Positions 53,243 through 63,225 of a stretch of 64,000 bases of DNA are shown here, in pieces (within the stretch, counting starts at the first letter, position 1; each line of letters starts with the position of its first letter). This stretch comes from Propionicicella superfundia DSM 22317 (lineage in GTDB: Bacteria > Actinomycetota > Actinomycetes > Propionibacteriales > Propionibacteriaceae): contig NZ_KE384020.1 of the NCBI RefSeq assembly GCF_000423465.1, forward strand, positions 17,409 to 81,408, given 5' to 3'. A program made the translations under genes and the position numbers. The notes under the pieces are model-generated. The model worked only from the letters and a program-made list of their open reading frames with translations. It did not search any database and had not been told where the DNA came from.

Positions 53243-53376
53243 CGATAAAGGTCTGGTCACGAAACGGTAACTGCGCCCACCATTTCGCCGAGAGTGGACT
53301 AGAAATAGAGCCCACGACAGGCGCATTGCGCCCGGAGCCGGCGTGCCCGGCTCCGACATACTCACAGGGAGGTCAC

Positions 53377-55008
53377 ATGCGAGTTCGCACTCGCTCGATC
53401 GCGGCCGTGGCTTTGGCGTCTTCCGTCGCCTTGCTCGCCGCTGCATGTGGGGGTCAGTCCGGAACAGGGTCCACCACCGCGCAGGGGCAAGAGGGTGGAG
53501 AGATCTCGGTCCGCGGTTGTACGCCCGAGAATCCGCTGATCCCGACGAACACCAACGAGGTCTGCGGCGGCAACGTCCTCGACGCCGTGACCGCGAAGCT
53601 GGTCCACTACAACTCCGACACGGCGAAGCCCGAGAACGACATCGCCGAGTCCATCGAGACCACCGACAACCAGAACTTCACGATCAAGCTCAAGACGGGC
53701 TACAAGTTCTCCGACGGCACCGAGGTCAAGGCGCACAACTTCGTGGATGCCTGGAACTGGGGCGCCTACGGTCCCAACGGCCAGTTGAACTCGTACTTCT
53801 TCGAGCCGATCGAGGGTTTCGCCGACACCCAGTGCACCGATGAGGCGTGCAAGACCGCGAAGTCGGAGACGATGAGCGGGCTGAAGGTCGTCGACGACTA
53901 CACCTTCACGATCAAGACCACGTCGCCGGTGTCGAACCTGCCCGTGCGCCTCGGCTACACCGCCTTCGCGCCGCAGTCCGACGCCTTCCTGAACGCCTCC
54001 GACAAGACCGAGCTCGGCAAGCTCCCGATCGGCGCCGGCCCGTTCAAGGTGACGTCCAACACGGCCACCGAGATCGTGATCGAGAAGTTCGCCGACTACT
54101 CCGGCTCCAACAAGCCGCACGTCGACAAGGTGACCTTCAAGATCTACAACGACACCAGCGCGGCCTTCAACGACGTCGTGGCCAACAACCTCGATCTCAC
54201 CGACGTGATCCCGGCCGACCAGTTGGTGGGCGACGCGTGGAAGAGCCAGCTCCCCGACCGCAACGGCTCGCGTGAGACCGGCATCATCCAGGTCATGACC
54301 TTCTCGTCGAAGGACACGCAGCTCAAGAACGTCGACCTGCGCCGGGCGCTGTCCATGGCGATCGACCGCGACCTCATCACCAAGCAGATCTTCAACGGCG
54401 CCCGGACGCCGGCCACCGGCTGGGTCTCCCCGGTCGTCGACGGCTACAAGGCCGGCGCCTGCGGCGACAACTGCACCTTCAACAAGGACGAGGCCAAGAA
54501 GCTCTACGACGCGGCCGGCGGCTACGACGGCACCCTGCTGCTCTCGGTGAACGGCGACGGCGGCCACAAGCTGTGGGCCGACGCGGTCTGCAACCAGTGG
54601 AAGGCCAACCTCGGCGTCGACTGCAAGGTCAACATCACGCCCGACTTCAAGACCCTCCGGCAGCAGATCAACAACCGCGAACTGACCGGTCTGTTCCGCA
54701 GCGGCTGGCAGATGGACTACCCGTCGATCGAGAACTTCCTCACCCCGATCTACGCCACGGGTGCCTCGTCGAACGACGGCGACTACTCCAACGCGAACTT
54801 CGACGCGAAGCTGAAGGAGGCCGCGGCGGCGACATCGTCCGACGAGGCCAACACGCTGTACCAGGAGGCCGAGCAGATCCTCGGGCAGGACATGCCGACC
54901 ATCCCGCAGTGGTACCAGAACAGCCAGTTCGGCTACTCGACCAAGGTGACGAACGTCAAGATGACCCCGTTCAGCACCTGGGATCTCTCCGCCGTTCAGG
55001 TCAAGTGA
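53377..55008 (+). CDS. dppA: Dipeptide/oligopeptide ABC transporter, substrate-binding lipoprotein
   Basis: A 543-residue family 5 extracellular binding protein. It has a signal peptide with lipobox ALLAAAC, Cys24 being lipidated, so it is membrane-anchored outside. Family features include FSDGTEVKAHNFVDAW, LPIGAGPFKV, DLRRALSMAIDRDLI, and a late FRSGWQMDYPSIENFL. It collects peptides for the DppBC channel. ATG 53377 follows AGGGAGG. It is first in dppABCDF and is separated from dppB by a stem-loop. Peptide class is not readable; opine or nickel use is not indicated. Confidence 0.93.
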   Translation: MRVRTRSIAAVALASSVALLAAACGGQSGTGSTTAQGQEGGEISVRGCTPENPLIPTNTNEVCGGNVLDAVTAKLVHYNSDTAKPENDIAESIETTDNQNFTIKLKTGYKFSDGTEVKAHNFVDAWNWGAYGPNGQLNSYFFEPIEGFADTQCTDEACKTAKSETMSGLKVVDDYTFTIKTTSPVSNLPVRLGYTAFAPQSDAFLNASDKTELGKLPIGAGPFKVTSNTATEIVIEKFADYSGSNKPHVDKVTFKIYNDTSAAFNDVVANNLDLTDVIPADQLVGDAWKSQLPDRNGSRETGIIQVMTFSSKDTQLKNVDLRRALSMAIDRDLITKQIFNGARTPATGWVSPVVDGYKAGACGDNCTFNKDEAKKLYDAAGGYDGTLLLSVNGDGGHKLWADAVCNQWKANLGVDCKVNITPDFKTLRQQINNRELTGLFRSGWQMDYPSIENFLTPIYATGASSNDGDYSNANFDAKLKEAAAATSSDEANTLYQEAEQILGQDMPTIPQWYQNSQFGYSTKVTNVKMTPFSTWDLSAVQVK

Positions 55009-55022
55009 TCTGACCCCTCAAG

Positions 55023-55053
55023 GTTCGGCCCGTCACCGGTTGGCGGGCCGAAC
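55023..55053 (+). terminator. Stem-loop between dppA and dppB
   Basis: GTTCGGCCCG at 55023-55032 pairs perfectly with CGGGCCGAAC at 55044-55053, followed by TCTT. It begins 14 bases after the dppA stop. Such leaky stem-loops commonly make binding-protein mRNA more abundant than that of the membrane subunits. Confidence 0.65.
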
Positions 55054-55097
55054 TCTTGCGGGGCCTTATCATTCTCGAAGTCGAAAGGGGACCGGAC

Positions 55098-56021
55098 GTG
55101 GGGAAGTACATCGTGCGGCGGCTGCTGCAGATGATCCCGGTGCTGCTGGGGACGACCTTCATCATCTACATGATGGTGTTCGTCCTTCCCGGCTCGCCGC
55201 TCGACGGCAAGTGCGGGGAGCGGCCGTGCCCCGACGCCTTCGTCAAGAAGTTCGAGGAGGAGTTCAACCTCGACAAGCCGGTCCTCCTGCGCTATCTCCT
55301 GTACCTGGGCAATCTCTTCCGCGGCAATCTCGGCACGAACTTCTACGGCAACTCGGTGCTCGACGAACTGAGGCAGCGCTTCCCCACCACCTTGGAACTC
55401 GCCCTCATCGCCGTCTTCTTCATCATCGTGGTCGGCATCGGGCTCGGGGTCATCGCCGGCATCCGCAAGGGCCGGTTCGCCGACCACCTCATCACCGTCA
55501 CCACGCTGATCCTCATCTCGATGCCGGTGTTCGTCATCGGCGGGCTCGCGCAGATGGTCTTCGGGCTGAAGCTCGGCTGGTTCCCCGTGACCGCCACGGA
55601 CGGCACCTTCAACCAGCTCCTTCTGCCCGGCATGGTGCTGGCGTCGTTGTACATCGCCTACGTCGCGCGGCTGACACGCACCAGCCTCATCGAGAACCTG
55701 CGCGCCGACTACGTGCGGACGGCGAAGGCCAAGGGGCTCACCCGCGGCAGGCAGGTCGGGCTGCACGCGCTGCGCAACTCCATGATCCCTGTCGTCACCT
55801 ACATCGGGCTCAGCTTCGGCGGTCTGATGGGCGGGGCGATCGTCACCGAGCGGATCTTCAACATCAACGGCATCGGCTTCTTCCTGTACCGCTCGATCAC
55901 CCAGCGCGACGGTGTCTCGGTGGTCGGCACGATCGCGCTCATCGTGATCGTGTACCTTTTCGTGAACCTGCTCGTCGACCTCCTCTACGGGGTTCTGGAC
56001 CCGAGGATCAGCCTTGACTGA
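55098..56021 (+). CDS. dppB: Peptide ABC transporter permease DppB
   Basis: A 307-residue inner-membrane permease with six spans, the first at VRRLLQMIPVLLGTTFIIYM. The cytoplasmic EAA loop reads RADYVRTAKAKGLTRGRQVGLHALRNSMIPVVTYIG. It pairs with DppC to form the channel. GTG 55098 is chosen because GAAAGGGGA lies 6 bases upstream and the N-terminal amphipathic MGKYIVRR is typical; an upstream start at 55056 overlaps the stem-loop. The stop overlaps the next gene's TTG start. Confidence 0.92.
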   Translation: MGKYIVRRLLQMIPVLLGTTFIIYMMVFVLPGSPLDGKCGERPCPDAFVKKFEEEFNLDKPVLLRYLLYLGNLFRGNLGTNFYGNSVLDELRQRFPTTLELALIAVFFIIVVGIGLGVIAGIRKGRFADHLITVTTLILISMPVFVIGGLAQMVFGLKLGWFPVTATDGTFNQLLLPGMVLASLYIAYVARLTRTSLIENLRADYVRTAKAKGLTRGRQVGLHALRNSMIPVVTYIGLSFGGLMGGAIVTERIFNINGIGFFLYRSITQRDGVSVVGTIALIVIVYLFVNLLVDLLYGVLDPRISLD

Positions 56022-56973
56022 CATCGCCACAGAAGAGTCCCTGGTCCCGACCGACCCGGCCGGGGGAGACGACAGGGAGGCGTCGCTGTGGGGGGACGCG
56101 TGGGACGTCCTCCGACGCAATCCGCTGTTCTGGATCTCGGCCGTCCTCATGGTGCTGTTCGTCGTGATGGCGGCGGTCCCGCAACTGTTCGCACCCAACG
56201 ACCCGAGCGCGCCGGGCGCCTGCGATCTCAACAACGCCCGTCTCGGACCCAGTGCCCAGGCGTGGTTCGGGTACGACCTGCAGGGCTGCGACGTCTACGC
56301 ACTGACGATCTGGGGCGCTCGGTCGTCGATCCTCGTCGGCCTCTTCACGACGCTGGTGACCGTGATCATCGGCGTGTCCCTCGGGGTCATCGCCGGCTAC
56401 GCGGGCAAGTGGGTCGACACGCTGCTGTCGCGGGTCGCCGACGTCTTCTTCGCGATCCCGCTGCTGCTCGGCGGCATCATCTTCATGTACACCTTCCCCA
56501 CACCCACCAACTCGGGGTTGAGCGAGACCGCGCTGTACTTCCTCATCGTCTTCAAGGTGACGCTCGCGATGGCGATCCTCGGCTGGCCGGGCCTGTTCCG
56601 GCTGATGCGGAGCTCCGTCATGCAGGTCAAGCCGCAGGAGTACATCCAGGCGTCGAGGGCGCTCGGCGGCTCGCCGCTGCGCATCATCCGCCGGCACATC
56701 ATCCCGAACGCGTTCGCGCCCGTCCTCGTTGTCGCCACGATCGACCTCGGCGGCTACATCGCCACGGAGGCGACGCTGTCCTTCCTCGGCATCGGCCTGC
56801 AGGACCCGGCGATCTCCTGGGGCATCGCGATCTCGTCGGCATCCCAGCTCGGCTACATCGTCGCGGCCCCGCACATGCTGCTGTTCCCGTCCGTGTTCCT
56901 GTCGCTGACGGTGCTGGCGTTCATCATGATGGGCGAATCCCTGCGCGACGCCCTGGATCCGAAGCTGCGGTAG
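56014..56973 (+). CDS. dppC: Peptide ABC transporter permease DppC
   Basis: A 319-residue permease with six spans and the N-terminal cytoplasmic segment of OppC type. The EAA loop is QEYIQASRALGGSPLRIIRRHIIPNAFAPV. It forms a heterodimer with DppB. Its start is TTG 56014, overlapping dppB by 8 bases; GACTGACATCG follows, and translation is likely coupled. The large periplasmic loop after the first span has two Cys (CDL...GCD), which may form a disulfide. Confidence 0.92.
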   Translation: MTDIATEESLVPTDPAGGDDREASLWGDAWDVLRRNPLFWISAVLMVLFVVMAAVPQLFAPNDPSAPGACDLNNARLGPSAQAWFGYDLQGCDVYALTIWGARSSILVGLFTTLVTVIIGVSLGVIAGYAGKWVDTLLSRVADVFFAIPLLLGGIIFMYTFPTPTNSGLSETALYFLIVFKVTLAMAILGWPGLFRLMRSSVMQVKPQEYIQASRALGGSPLRIIRRHIIPNAFAPVLVVATIDLGGYIATEATLSFLGIGLQDPAISWGIAISSASQLGYIVAAPHMLLFPSVFLSLTVLAFIMMGESLRDALDPKLR

Positions 56974-56981
56974 GGGAGAAC

Positions 56982-58040
56982 ATGACTTCATCACCCATAC
57001 GGTTCGTTCCCGGAGGCCGAAAGGCGCTCCGCGACTGGCGTGACGACACCAAGCCCCTGCTCAAGGTCGACGACCTGCACGTCGAGTTCCGCACGCGGGA
57101 GGGGGTCGCCAAGGCGATCAACGGCGTGTCGTTCGATCTGGCCGAAGGCGAGACGCTCGCGATCCTCGGCGAGTCCGGCTCGGGCAAGTCGGTCACCGCA
57201 CAGGCCATCATGGGCATCATCGACACGCCTCCCGGCTACGTCACCGGCGGGCGCGTGGAGTACTACGGGACCGATCTGCTGGCGATGCCCGAGAAGGAGC
57301 GCCAGTCCGTGCGGGGCGCCCAGATCGCGATGATCTTCCAGGACTCCCTGTCGGCGCTGAACCCGGTGCTGCCGGTCGGCTGGCAGATCGCCGAGATGAT
57401 GCGCATCCACTGGGGGATGAACAAGTCCGACGCGATGACGCGAGCCGTCTCCCTCATGGAGCGCGTCCGGATCCCCGGCGCGGCGCAACGGGTCAACGCC
57501 TTCCCGCACCAGTTCTCCGGCGGCATGCGGCAGCGCATCATGATCGCCATGGCCATCGCTCTCGACCCGGCCGTGCTCATCGCCGATGAGCCGACGACCG
57601 CCCTGGACGTGACCGTGCAGGCCCAGATCATGCGTCTGCTGGAGGAACTGCAGGACGAGCGGCAGATGGGCCTCATCCTCATCACCCACGACCTCGGCGT
57701 CGTCGCCGACGTCGCGGACCGGATCGCTGTCATGTACGCCGGACGGATCGTCGAGACGGGTGGCATCTACGACGCGTACGCCGCGCCGTCCCACGCCTAC
57801 ACGCGCGGTCTGCTCGACTCGATCCCGCGGCACGACCAGAAGGGCGAGACCTTGTACGCGATCGGAGGTCTGCCGCCGAGCCTGACGCGGATCCCCGCCG
57901 GGTGCGCGTTCAACCCGCGCTGCCGGTACGCCACGGACGACTGCCGCGTCGGCGCCCCGCCGCCACTGGTCGAGGTCCGGCCCAGCCAGTGGAGCGCATG
58001 CCTGCACGCGGAGGAGGTGATCGCCGATGCCCAGCGGTGA
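56982..58040 (+). CDS. dppD: Peptide ABC transporter ATPase DppD
   Basis: A 352-residue ATPase with Walker A GESGSGKS near 68, Q-loop MIFQDS, signature FSGGMRQR, Walker [13 protein letters not shown] and the C-terminal oligopeptide/dipeptide domain with [14 protein letters not shown]. This last part in DppD/OppD proteins may hold a [4Fe-4S] cluster through its cysteines. ATG 56982 follows AGGGGAG, 8 bases after dppC. The stop overlaps dppF by 14 bases. Confidence 0.94.
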   Translation: MTSSPIRFVPGGRKALRDWRDDTKPLLKVDDLHVEFRTREGVAKAINGVSFDLAEGETLAILGESGSGKSVTAQAIMGIIDTPPGYVTGGRVEYYGTDLLAMPEKERQSVRGAQIAMIFQDSLSALNPVLPVGWQIAEMMRIHWGMNKSDAMTRAVSLMERVRIPGAAQRVNAFPHQFSGGMRQRIMIAMAIALDPAVLIADEPTTALDVTVQAQIMRLLEELQDERQMGLILITHDLGVVADVADRIAVMYAGRIVETGGIYDAYAAPSHAYTRGLLDSIPRHDQKGETLYAIGGLPPSLTRIPAGCAFNPRCRYATDDCRVGAPPPLVEVRPSQWSACLHAEEVIADAQR

Positions 58041-59040
58041 GGTCATCCTCGAGGCGCGCGATCTCGTCAAGCACTACCCGATCAAGACGGGCGTGATCCG
58101 GCGCACCACCGGCCACGTGCGGGCTGTCGACGGGGTGTCCTTCGACCTGCACAGGGGCGAGACCCTCGGCGTGGTGGGGGAGTCGGGCTGCGGAAAGTCC
58201 ACACTCGGGCGGATGCTGATGCGGCTGGAGGAGCCGACGGGCGGCTCCTTGCGGTTCGGCGACGTCGACGTGTACAGCCAGTCGGGCGCGGCGATGCGCA
58301 GGCTGCGCCGGGATATCCAGATCGTCTTCCAGGATCCCTACACATCGCTGGATCCGCGCAAGACCGTCGGCGACATCGTCGTCGAGCCGTTCCAGATCCA
58401 CCCCGACTTCCTGCCCCGCAACAAGTGGCGCGCGCGGGTCCGCGAACTGCTCGACCTCGTCGGGCTCAACCCCGAGCACATCAACCGCTACCCGCACCAG
58501 TTCTCGGGTGGCCAGCGGCAGCGCATCGGGATCGCGCGCGGCATCGCCCTCAACCCGAAGGTCCTCATCTGCGACGAGCCGGTGTCCGCCCTCGACGTGT
58601 CGGTGCAGGCGCAGGTGGTGAACCTGCTGGAGTCGCTGCAGGACGAGCTCGGCCTCGCGTACGTGTTCATCGCGCACGACCTGTCCGTGGTCCGCCACAT
58701 CTCCGACCGGGTGGCGGTCATGTACCTGGGCAAGATCGTGGAGATCGGCGACGATCAGCAGATCTACGAACGGCCCACCCATCCGTACACGCAGGCGCTG
58801 CAGTCGGCCGTCCCCGTGCCCGACCCCGCGGTGCGCGGCCAGCGGGAGCAGATCGTCCTCCAGGGCGACGTTCCCAGCCCCGCCAATCCGCCGAAAGGCT
58901 GCCGCTTCCACACCCGGTGCTGGAAGGCGCAGGCGATCTGCGCCACGACCGAGCCGCCGCTCGCCGTCGCGTCCGATGGCGCCGGGGAGCACGCGGTGGC
59001 CTGCCATTTCCCCGAGGTGCGGGCTGCGATCGCGCCCTGA
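58027..59040 (+). CDS. dppF: Peptide ABC transporter ATPase DppF
   Basis: A 337-residue ATPase partner of DppD: Walker [11 protein letters not shown]-loop [12 protein letters not shown], signature FSGGQRQR, Walker [12 protein letters not shown], and the C-terminal domain [15 protein letters not shown]. Together with DppD it powers peptide import. The ATG at 58027 overlaps dppD by 14 bases with a ribosome site GGAGGTGA inside dppD. The operon ends here; no obvious terminator follows before the vanW promoter. Confidence 0.94.
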   Translation: MPSGEVILEARDLVKHYPIKTGVIRRTTGHVRAVDGVSFDLHRGETLGVVGESGCGKSTLGRMLMRLEEPTGGSLRFGDVDVYSQSGAAMRRLRRDIQIVFQDPYTSLDPRKTVGDIVVEPFQIHPDFLPRNKWRARVRELLDLVGLNPEHINRYPHQFSGGQRQRIGIARGIALNPKVLICDEPVSALDVSVQAQVVNLLESLQDELGLAYVFIAHDLSVVRHISDRVAVMYLGKIVEIGDDQQIYERPTHPYTQALQSAVPVPDPAVRGQREQIVLQGDVPSPANPPKGCRFHTRCWKAQAICATTEPPLAVASDGAGEHAVACHFPEVRAAIAP

Positions 59041-59130
59041 GAATCATCACCGCGACCTCTCAGACTCCTCACGTACACTGACCGAGGATCAGTGGATCCA
59101 CGGCCATGTCCGCGGGAGCTTGGGGTCAGA

Positions 59131-60858
59131 TTGAGCAAGGCGAAAACATCCGGCAGGACGTCGCGGCGCGTTCGCGTCGTCGCCCTCTCGATCGGTGGGG
59201 TCATCGTCCTGGCAGGCGGAGCGTATCTTGCGGGCTACTTCCTGGTCGGCGACAATCTGCCGGCCAACACCGTCGTCGAAGGCGTGAAGGTCGGGGGCCT
59301 CTCCCGCGACCAGGCCGTCGCCAAGCTCGAGTCCGAACTCGCGGCCACCACCGACCCGCAGCTCACGCTCACGGCCGACGACGTCTCGGTGACCCAGGCC
59401 GCCAGCGCCTGGGGACTGACCCCCGACTACGAGGGGTCCGTCGATGCCGCACAGCCCAGTCGCAGCCTCGATCCCACCCGGATCTGGTACGCGCTGACCG
59501 GGGGCGGGTCCTTCGAGCTCCTCGCGAAGGCCGACGAACCGACACTCGACACCACCGTCGCAGCCTTCGCGGCGAAGGCCGACCGCGACGCCGCCGACGC
59601 GACGATCACGTACAAGGATGCGACTCCCGCCGTGACCAACGGCCGGTCGGCCGTCTCGGTCGACACCGCGGAGACCAAGACCGCGCTCGCCGACGCCTAT
59701 CTGCAGACGACCAGCGTCACGGCCGCGGCGACGGTGACCGAACCCGACGTGACGACCGCCGAGGCGCAGGAGACGCTCACCTCCTTCGCCGAACCCGCGG
59801 TCTCCGGCAACATCACGGTGACGGTCTCCGGCCGCAAGCTCACGATCACTCCGGCCCAGATCGCCTCCGCGACCGGCTTCAGCGCGCAGGACTCCGCGCT
59901 CGTGGGCAAGGTCGACTACACGGCGCTGCTGAAGGCGCTGCAGTCCCAGATCTCCGAGCTGGGGCTGGCCAAGGCGCAGGACGCGAGCTTCACGTTCAGC
60001 AGCGGCAAGCCGGTGGTGGTCCCGTCGAAGGACGGCGTCGAGCTGACCGCGGACGCACTGTCGAAGGCCGTCGATCCCGTTGTGACCGCCTCGGGCTCCG
60101 CGCGTACGGCGACGGCGCAGGTCACCGGCAAGAAGGCCGACCTGACGACCGAAGAGGCCCAGAACCTGGGCATCAAGGAGATCACCGGCGAGTTCACCAC
60201 CTACTTCCCCGGCCAGTCCTACCGCTTCACCAACATCGGCCTGGCGGCCAAGGGGATCAACGGCAGCCTCGTCCTGCAGGGCGAGACGTGGAGCCTCAAC
60301 GACACGCTGGGCGAGCGCACCACGGCGAAGGGATACGTCCCGGGCTCCTACATCGCCGGCAGCACCCTGCGCGAGGTCGTGGGCGGGGGAATCTCGCAGA
60401 GCGCCACCACGACCTACAACGCGATCTTCTTCGCCGGTCTGAAGGACGTGGAGCACCACCCCCATTCGCTGTACTTCAGCCGCTACCCGGTGGCTCGGGA
60501 GGCCACGGTCTCCTGGGGATCGCTGGACCTGAAGTTCCAGAACGACAGCAAGTACGGCGTCCTGATGCAGGCCTACATCTCGAGGCTCTCCGACGGCTCC
60601 GGGTCGATCACCGTCCGGGTCTGGTCGACCAAGACCTACGACGTCAAGGCGACCGATGCCGTCAAGGGCGGATACTCGTACGGCACGACCCGCTACGACA
60701 CCTCGTCGAACTGCGTCGGGCAGTCCGCGACGCCGGGATTCACCGCGACCTACAAGCGGCTGTTCTACCAGAGCGGAAACCTGGTGAAGAGCGAGTCGTT
60801 CACCTGGACCTACGATGCGGGGGACAGGGTGATCTGCGGATCACCACCCAAGAGTTGA
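59131..60858 (+). CDS. VanW-family wall-associated protein with peptidoglycan-binding domains
   Basis: A 575-residue membrane-anchored extracellular protein. One N-terminal span (residues about 15-38, VVALSIGGVIVLAGGAYLAGY) precedes two PG-binding-4-like repeats, then a VanW domain starting at YFPGQSYRFTNIGLAAKGINGSLVLQGETWSLNDTLGERT near 356 and ending in LMQAYISR. It probably binds peptidoglycan; VanW function in glycopeptide resistance clusters is unclear. TTG at 59131 is preferred with GGGG 5 bases upstream; a GTG at 59092 lies only 12 bases after the likely -10 TACACT (59074-59079), so would be nearly leaderless. Confidence 0.8.
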   Translation: MSKAKTSGRTSRRVRVVALSIGGVIVLAGGAYLAGYFLVGDNLPANTVVEGVKVGGLSRDQAVAKLESELAATTDPQLTLTADDVSVTQAASAWGLTPDYEGSVDAAQPSRSLDPTRIWYALTGGGSFELLAKADEPTLDTTVAAFAAKADRDAADATITYKDATPAVTNGRSAVSVDTAETKTALADAYLQTTSVTAAATVTEPDVTTAEAQETLTSFAEPAVSGNITVTVSGRKLTITPAQIASATGFSAQDSALVGKVDYTALLKALQSQISELGLAKAQDASFTFSSGKPVVVPSKDGVELTADALSKAVDPVVTASGSARTATAQVTGKKADLTTEEAQNLGIKEITGEFTTYFPGQSYRFTNIGLAAKGINGSLVLQGETWSLNDTLGERTTAKGYVPGSYIAGSTLREVVGGGISQSATTTYNAIFFAGLKDVEHHPHSLYFSRYPVAREATVSWGSLDLKFQNDSKYGVLMQAYISRLSDGSGSITVRVWSTKTYDVKATDAVKGGYSYGTTRYDTSSNCVGQSATPGFTATYKRLFYQSGNLVKSESFTWTYDAGDRVICGSPPKS

Positions 60859-60916
60859 CCGGGCAGCGGGGCGCATTGGGTAAGGTGCTACAGGCTAGAT
60901 TTCGAAGGAGCTCTGC

Positions 60917-61234
60917 ATGATCTGGGTCATCACCGAGGCTTGTGTGGACGTCAAGGACCTGGCGTGTGTCGACGCCTGTCCGGTCGACTGCATCTACGAG
61001 GGCAACCGGATGCTGTACATCCAGCCCGACGAGTGCGTGGGCTGTGGGGCCTGCGAGCCGGTGTGCCCGGTGGAGGCGATCTACTACGAGGACGATCTCC
61101 CGGCCGACCAGGAGAAGTACCGCGAGATCAATGCCGAGTTCTTCGACGAGCTCGGGGCGCCCGGCGGCGCCGCCAAGCTCGGCAAGCTCGACACCGACCA
61201 CCCGGCCGTCGTCGCGCTTCCGCCCCAGGAATGA
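60917..61234 (+). CDS. fdxA: 7Fe ferredoxin FdxA
   Basis: A 105-residue ferredoxin with one [3Fe-4S] and one [4Fe-4S] cluster. Cys9, 17 and 50 fit the 3Fe site; Cys21, 40, 43 and 46 the 4Fe site; Cys25 is the free one known from this family. It carries electrons at low potential, for instance to ferredoxin-dependent oxidases or nitrite reductase. GAAGGAG lies 8 bases before the ATG. The stop overlaps dapC (ATGA); the fdxA-dapC pair is common in actinobacteria. Confidence 0.96.
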   Translation: MIWVITEACVDVKDLACVDACPVDCIYEGNRMLYIQPDECVGCGACEPVCPVEAIYYEDDLPADQEKYREINAEFFDELGAPGGAAKLGKLDTDHPAVVALPPQE

Positions 61235-62322
61235 GACTCTCCGGGCGACTGCCCGATTTCCCCTGGAACACGATCGCGGCAGACAGGCAGCGCGCCCAGG
61301 AGCATCCGGGAGGGCTGGTCGACCTGTCCGTCGGGACGCCCGTCGACCCGACCCCCGCCTTCGTGCAGTTCGCCGCGAGGTCCGCGGGCGACAGCCCGGG
61401 CTACCCGCAGGTGTGGGGCACCCCCGAGGTGCGCGCCGCCATCGTCGGGTATCTGGTGCGCCGGTGGAACTCGCCCCAGTTGAACGAACGCCGGGTCATG
61501 CCCGTCGTCGGGACGAAGGAACTCGTCGCTCTGCTCCCGACCCTGCTCGGGCTCGGCCCGCAGGACACCGTCGTGATCCCGCGAACCGCCTATCCGACGT
61601 ACCGGGTGGGGGCCGAACTCGTCGGCGCGCGTGTCGTCGCCAGCGATGATCCGGCCGAGCTCGGCGGGCTCTCGCCGTCCTTGATCTGGATCAACTCACC
61701 GGCGAACCCGCATGGCGCGACCTTCGATCGGGACGGTGTGCGCCGCTGGATCGACTTCGCCCGCCGACAGAACTCGCTGCTCGCCTCCGACGAGTGCTAC
61801 GGAGAGTTCGGCTGGGACGTCGCGCCGGTCTCGGTCCTCGACCGCGAGGTCAGCGAGGGCGAGACCGCCGGCGTGCTGGCCGTCCACTCGCTGTCGAAGC
61901 GGTCGAACATGGCCGGCTACCGGGCCGGTTTCGTGGCCGGCGACATCAACGTCGTGACCGAGTTGATCGCCGTCCGCAAGCATCTCGGGCTGATGGTGCC
62001 TACCCCGGTCCAGGCGGCCATGGTCGCCGCCCTGGCGGACCAGGGGCACGTCGAGGAACAGCGAGCCCGCTATCTGGCGCGCCGGACGGTGCTGGCCGCC
62101 GCGCTGGAGGCGGCGGGGTTCCGGATCGACGCGAGCGAAGGATCGCTGTACCTGTGGGCGACGCGTGCCGAACCGTGCCGCCGCACGGTCGCCTTCCTCG
62201 CCGAGCGGGGGATCCTCACCGCTCCCGGCGACTTCTACGGTGACCCGACGCACGTGCGGGTCGCCCTGACCGCGACGGACGAGCGGGTGGCTGCCGCGGC
62301 CGAGCGGCTCGTGGCCGGCTGA
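61231..62322 (+). CDS. dapC: Succinyldiaminopimelate transaminase DapC
   Basis: A 363-residue PLP aminotransferase of the actinobacterial DapC type, making N-succinyl-diaminopimelate in lysine and wall biosynthesis. Lys223 in HSLSKRSNMAGYR is the PLP lysine, NSPANPHG the PLP-pyridine Asn region, DECYGEF the Asp. DLSVGTPVDPTP is typical of this group. The ATG at 61231 overlaps fdxA, so the two are coupled. dapD lies 0.9 kb away on the other strand. Confidence 0.92.
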   Translation: MRLSGRLPDFPWNTIAADRQRAQEHPGGLVDLSVGTPVDPTPAFVQFAARSAGDSPGYPQVWGTPEVRAAIVGYLVRRWNSPQLNERRVMPVVGTKELVALLPTLLGLGPQDTVVIPRTAYPTYRVGAELVGARVVASDDPAELGGLSPSLIWINSPANPHGATFDRDGVRRWIDFARRQNSLLASDECYGEFGWDVAPVSVLDREVSEGETAGVLAVHSLSKRSNMAGYRAGFVAGDINVVTELIAVRKHLGLMVPTPVQAAMVAALADQGHVEEQRARYLARRTVLAAALEAAGFRIDASEGSLYLWATRAEPCRRTVAFLAERGILTAPGDFYGDPTHVRVALTATDERVAAAAERLVAG

Positions 62323-62334
62323 CGCCCGCCCGCG

Positions 62335-63216
62335 TCACCCCGCGCGCGTCACCACGACGCCGGTGACCGCCTCGGCGGCGTCGGCCCAGGTGCCCAGGGC
62401 GGCGTCCGCCGGTGTCCAGGAGGACTGCTCCAGCGACACGCCCGTCACGCCGTAGCGGGCGTAGTTCGCCGCCACCGCGTGAGCGACCGCCCAGCCGATC
62501 TGCGCGTTCGCCGGCGTGATGCGGATCTCCTGGCCGCTCGTGGCGATGGTCACCCTGGTCCCGAACACCGTCGTCAGGAACTCGCCCAGGGAACTCGCGT
62601 CGGCGGTCACCTCGACCCGGTCGAGGCAGGTGAGCGAGCGCTGCGTCTGCCCGGTGAGAGCGGCCGCGACCGCACGGGCGTCGTCCTCGTGCTGGGCGTA
62701 GGCGTTGGGATAGGCGCTGCGCTGCACGGCCTGGGCGGCCTCGGTGATCTCCATCTGCTGCCAGCCCGTGACCTTGACGAGAGCGTCGTAGAACGCGTTC
62801 GTCGAGTAGACCGGATCCATGATCTCCTCCGCCGTGCCCCATCCCTGCGAGGGCCGCTGCTGGAACAGGCCGACGGAGTCGCGGTCGCCGTAGTCCAGGT
62901 TCGCGATCTTCGACTCCTGGTAGGCCGTGGCGATGGCGACGGTCGCCGCTCGCTCCGGCAGGCCGCGTTTCACCGACAGGCCGACGATGATCGACGCGTA
63001 GTGCGCCTGGTCGGGGGTGAGCGTCGCGGTGTGGTCGGACGTGGCGGCCGTGCACTGATCGATCGCGGTCGCCTCCCGGGCGGCGTTGGAGATCAGGACG
63101 TACAGGCCGACGGCCGCGGCGACGGCCGCAACGGCGACAGCCAGGACCACGATCGCGGACATCGTCACGGCCGTGGCCGAGGCGGCTCGGCGTTCGGCCC
63201 GTCGGGGTCGGGTCAC
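62335..63216 (-). CDS. Membrane-anchored lysozyme-like (transglycosylase-fold) protein
   Basis: A 293-residue protein with one N-terminal span (residues about 16-43, then outside). LPERAATVAIATAYQESKIANLDYGDRDSVGLFQQRPSQGWG near 88-122 has the catalytic-type Glu and GLFQQ of lysozyme-like transglycosylases. The rest (EVTADASSLGEFL onward) is an unassigned C-terminal domain. Relatives are often mislabelled as metal transporters. It is likely a wall-modifying protein; enzymatic activity is not proven because key residues past Glu are few. It sits between dapC and dapD, 9 bases downstream of the latter. Confidence 0.7.
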   Translation of the reverse strand: MTRPRRAERRAASATAVTMSAIVVLAVAVAAVAAAVGLYVLISNAAREATAIDQCTAATSDHTATLTPDQAHYASIIVGLSVKRGLPERAATVAIATAYQESKIANLDYGDRDSVGLFQQRPSQGWGTAEEIMDPVYSTNAFYDALVKVTGWQQMEITEAAQAVQRSAYPNAYAQHEDDARAVAAALTGQTQRSLTCLDRVEVTADASSLGEFLTTVFGTRVTIATSGQEIRITPANAQIGWAVAHAVAANYARYGVTGVSLEQSSWTPADAALGTWADAAEAVTGVVVTRAG

Positions 63217-63225
63217 GGGAGCTCC

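Noticed and set aside
62335-63216. Heavy-metal transporter, a label often attached to this type of protein
   Set aside because: It has a single membrane span and a lysozyme-like segment with no metal-transport motifs.
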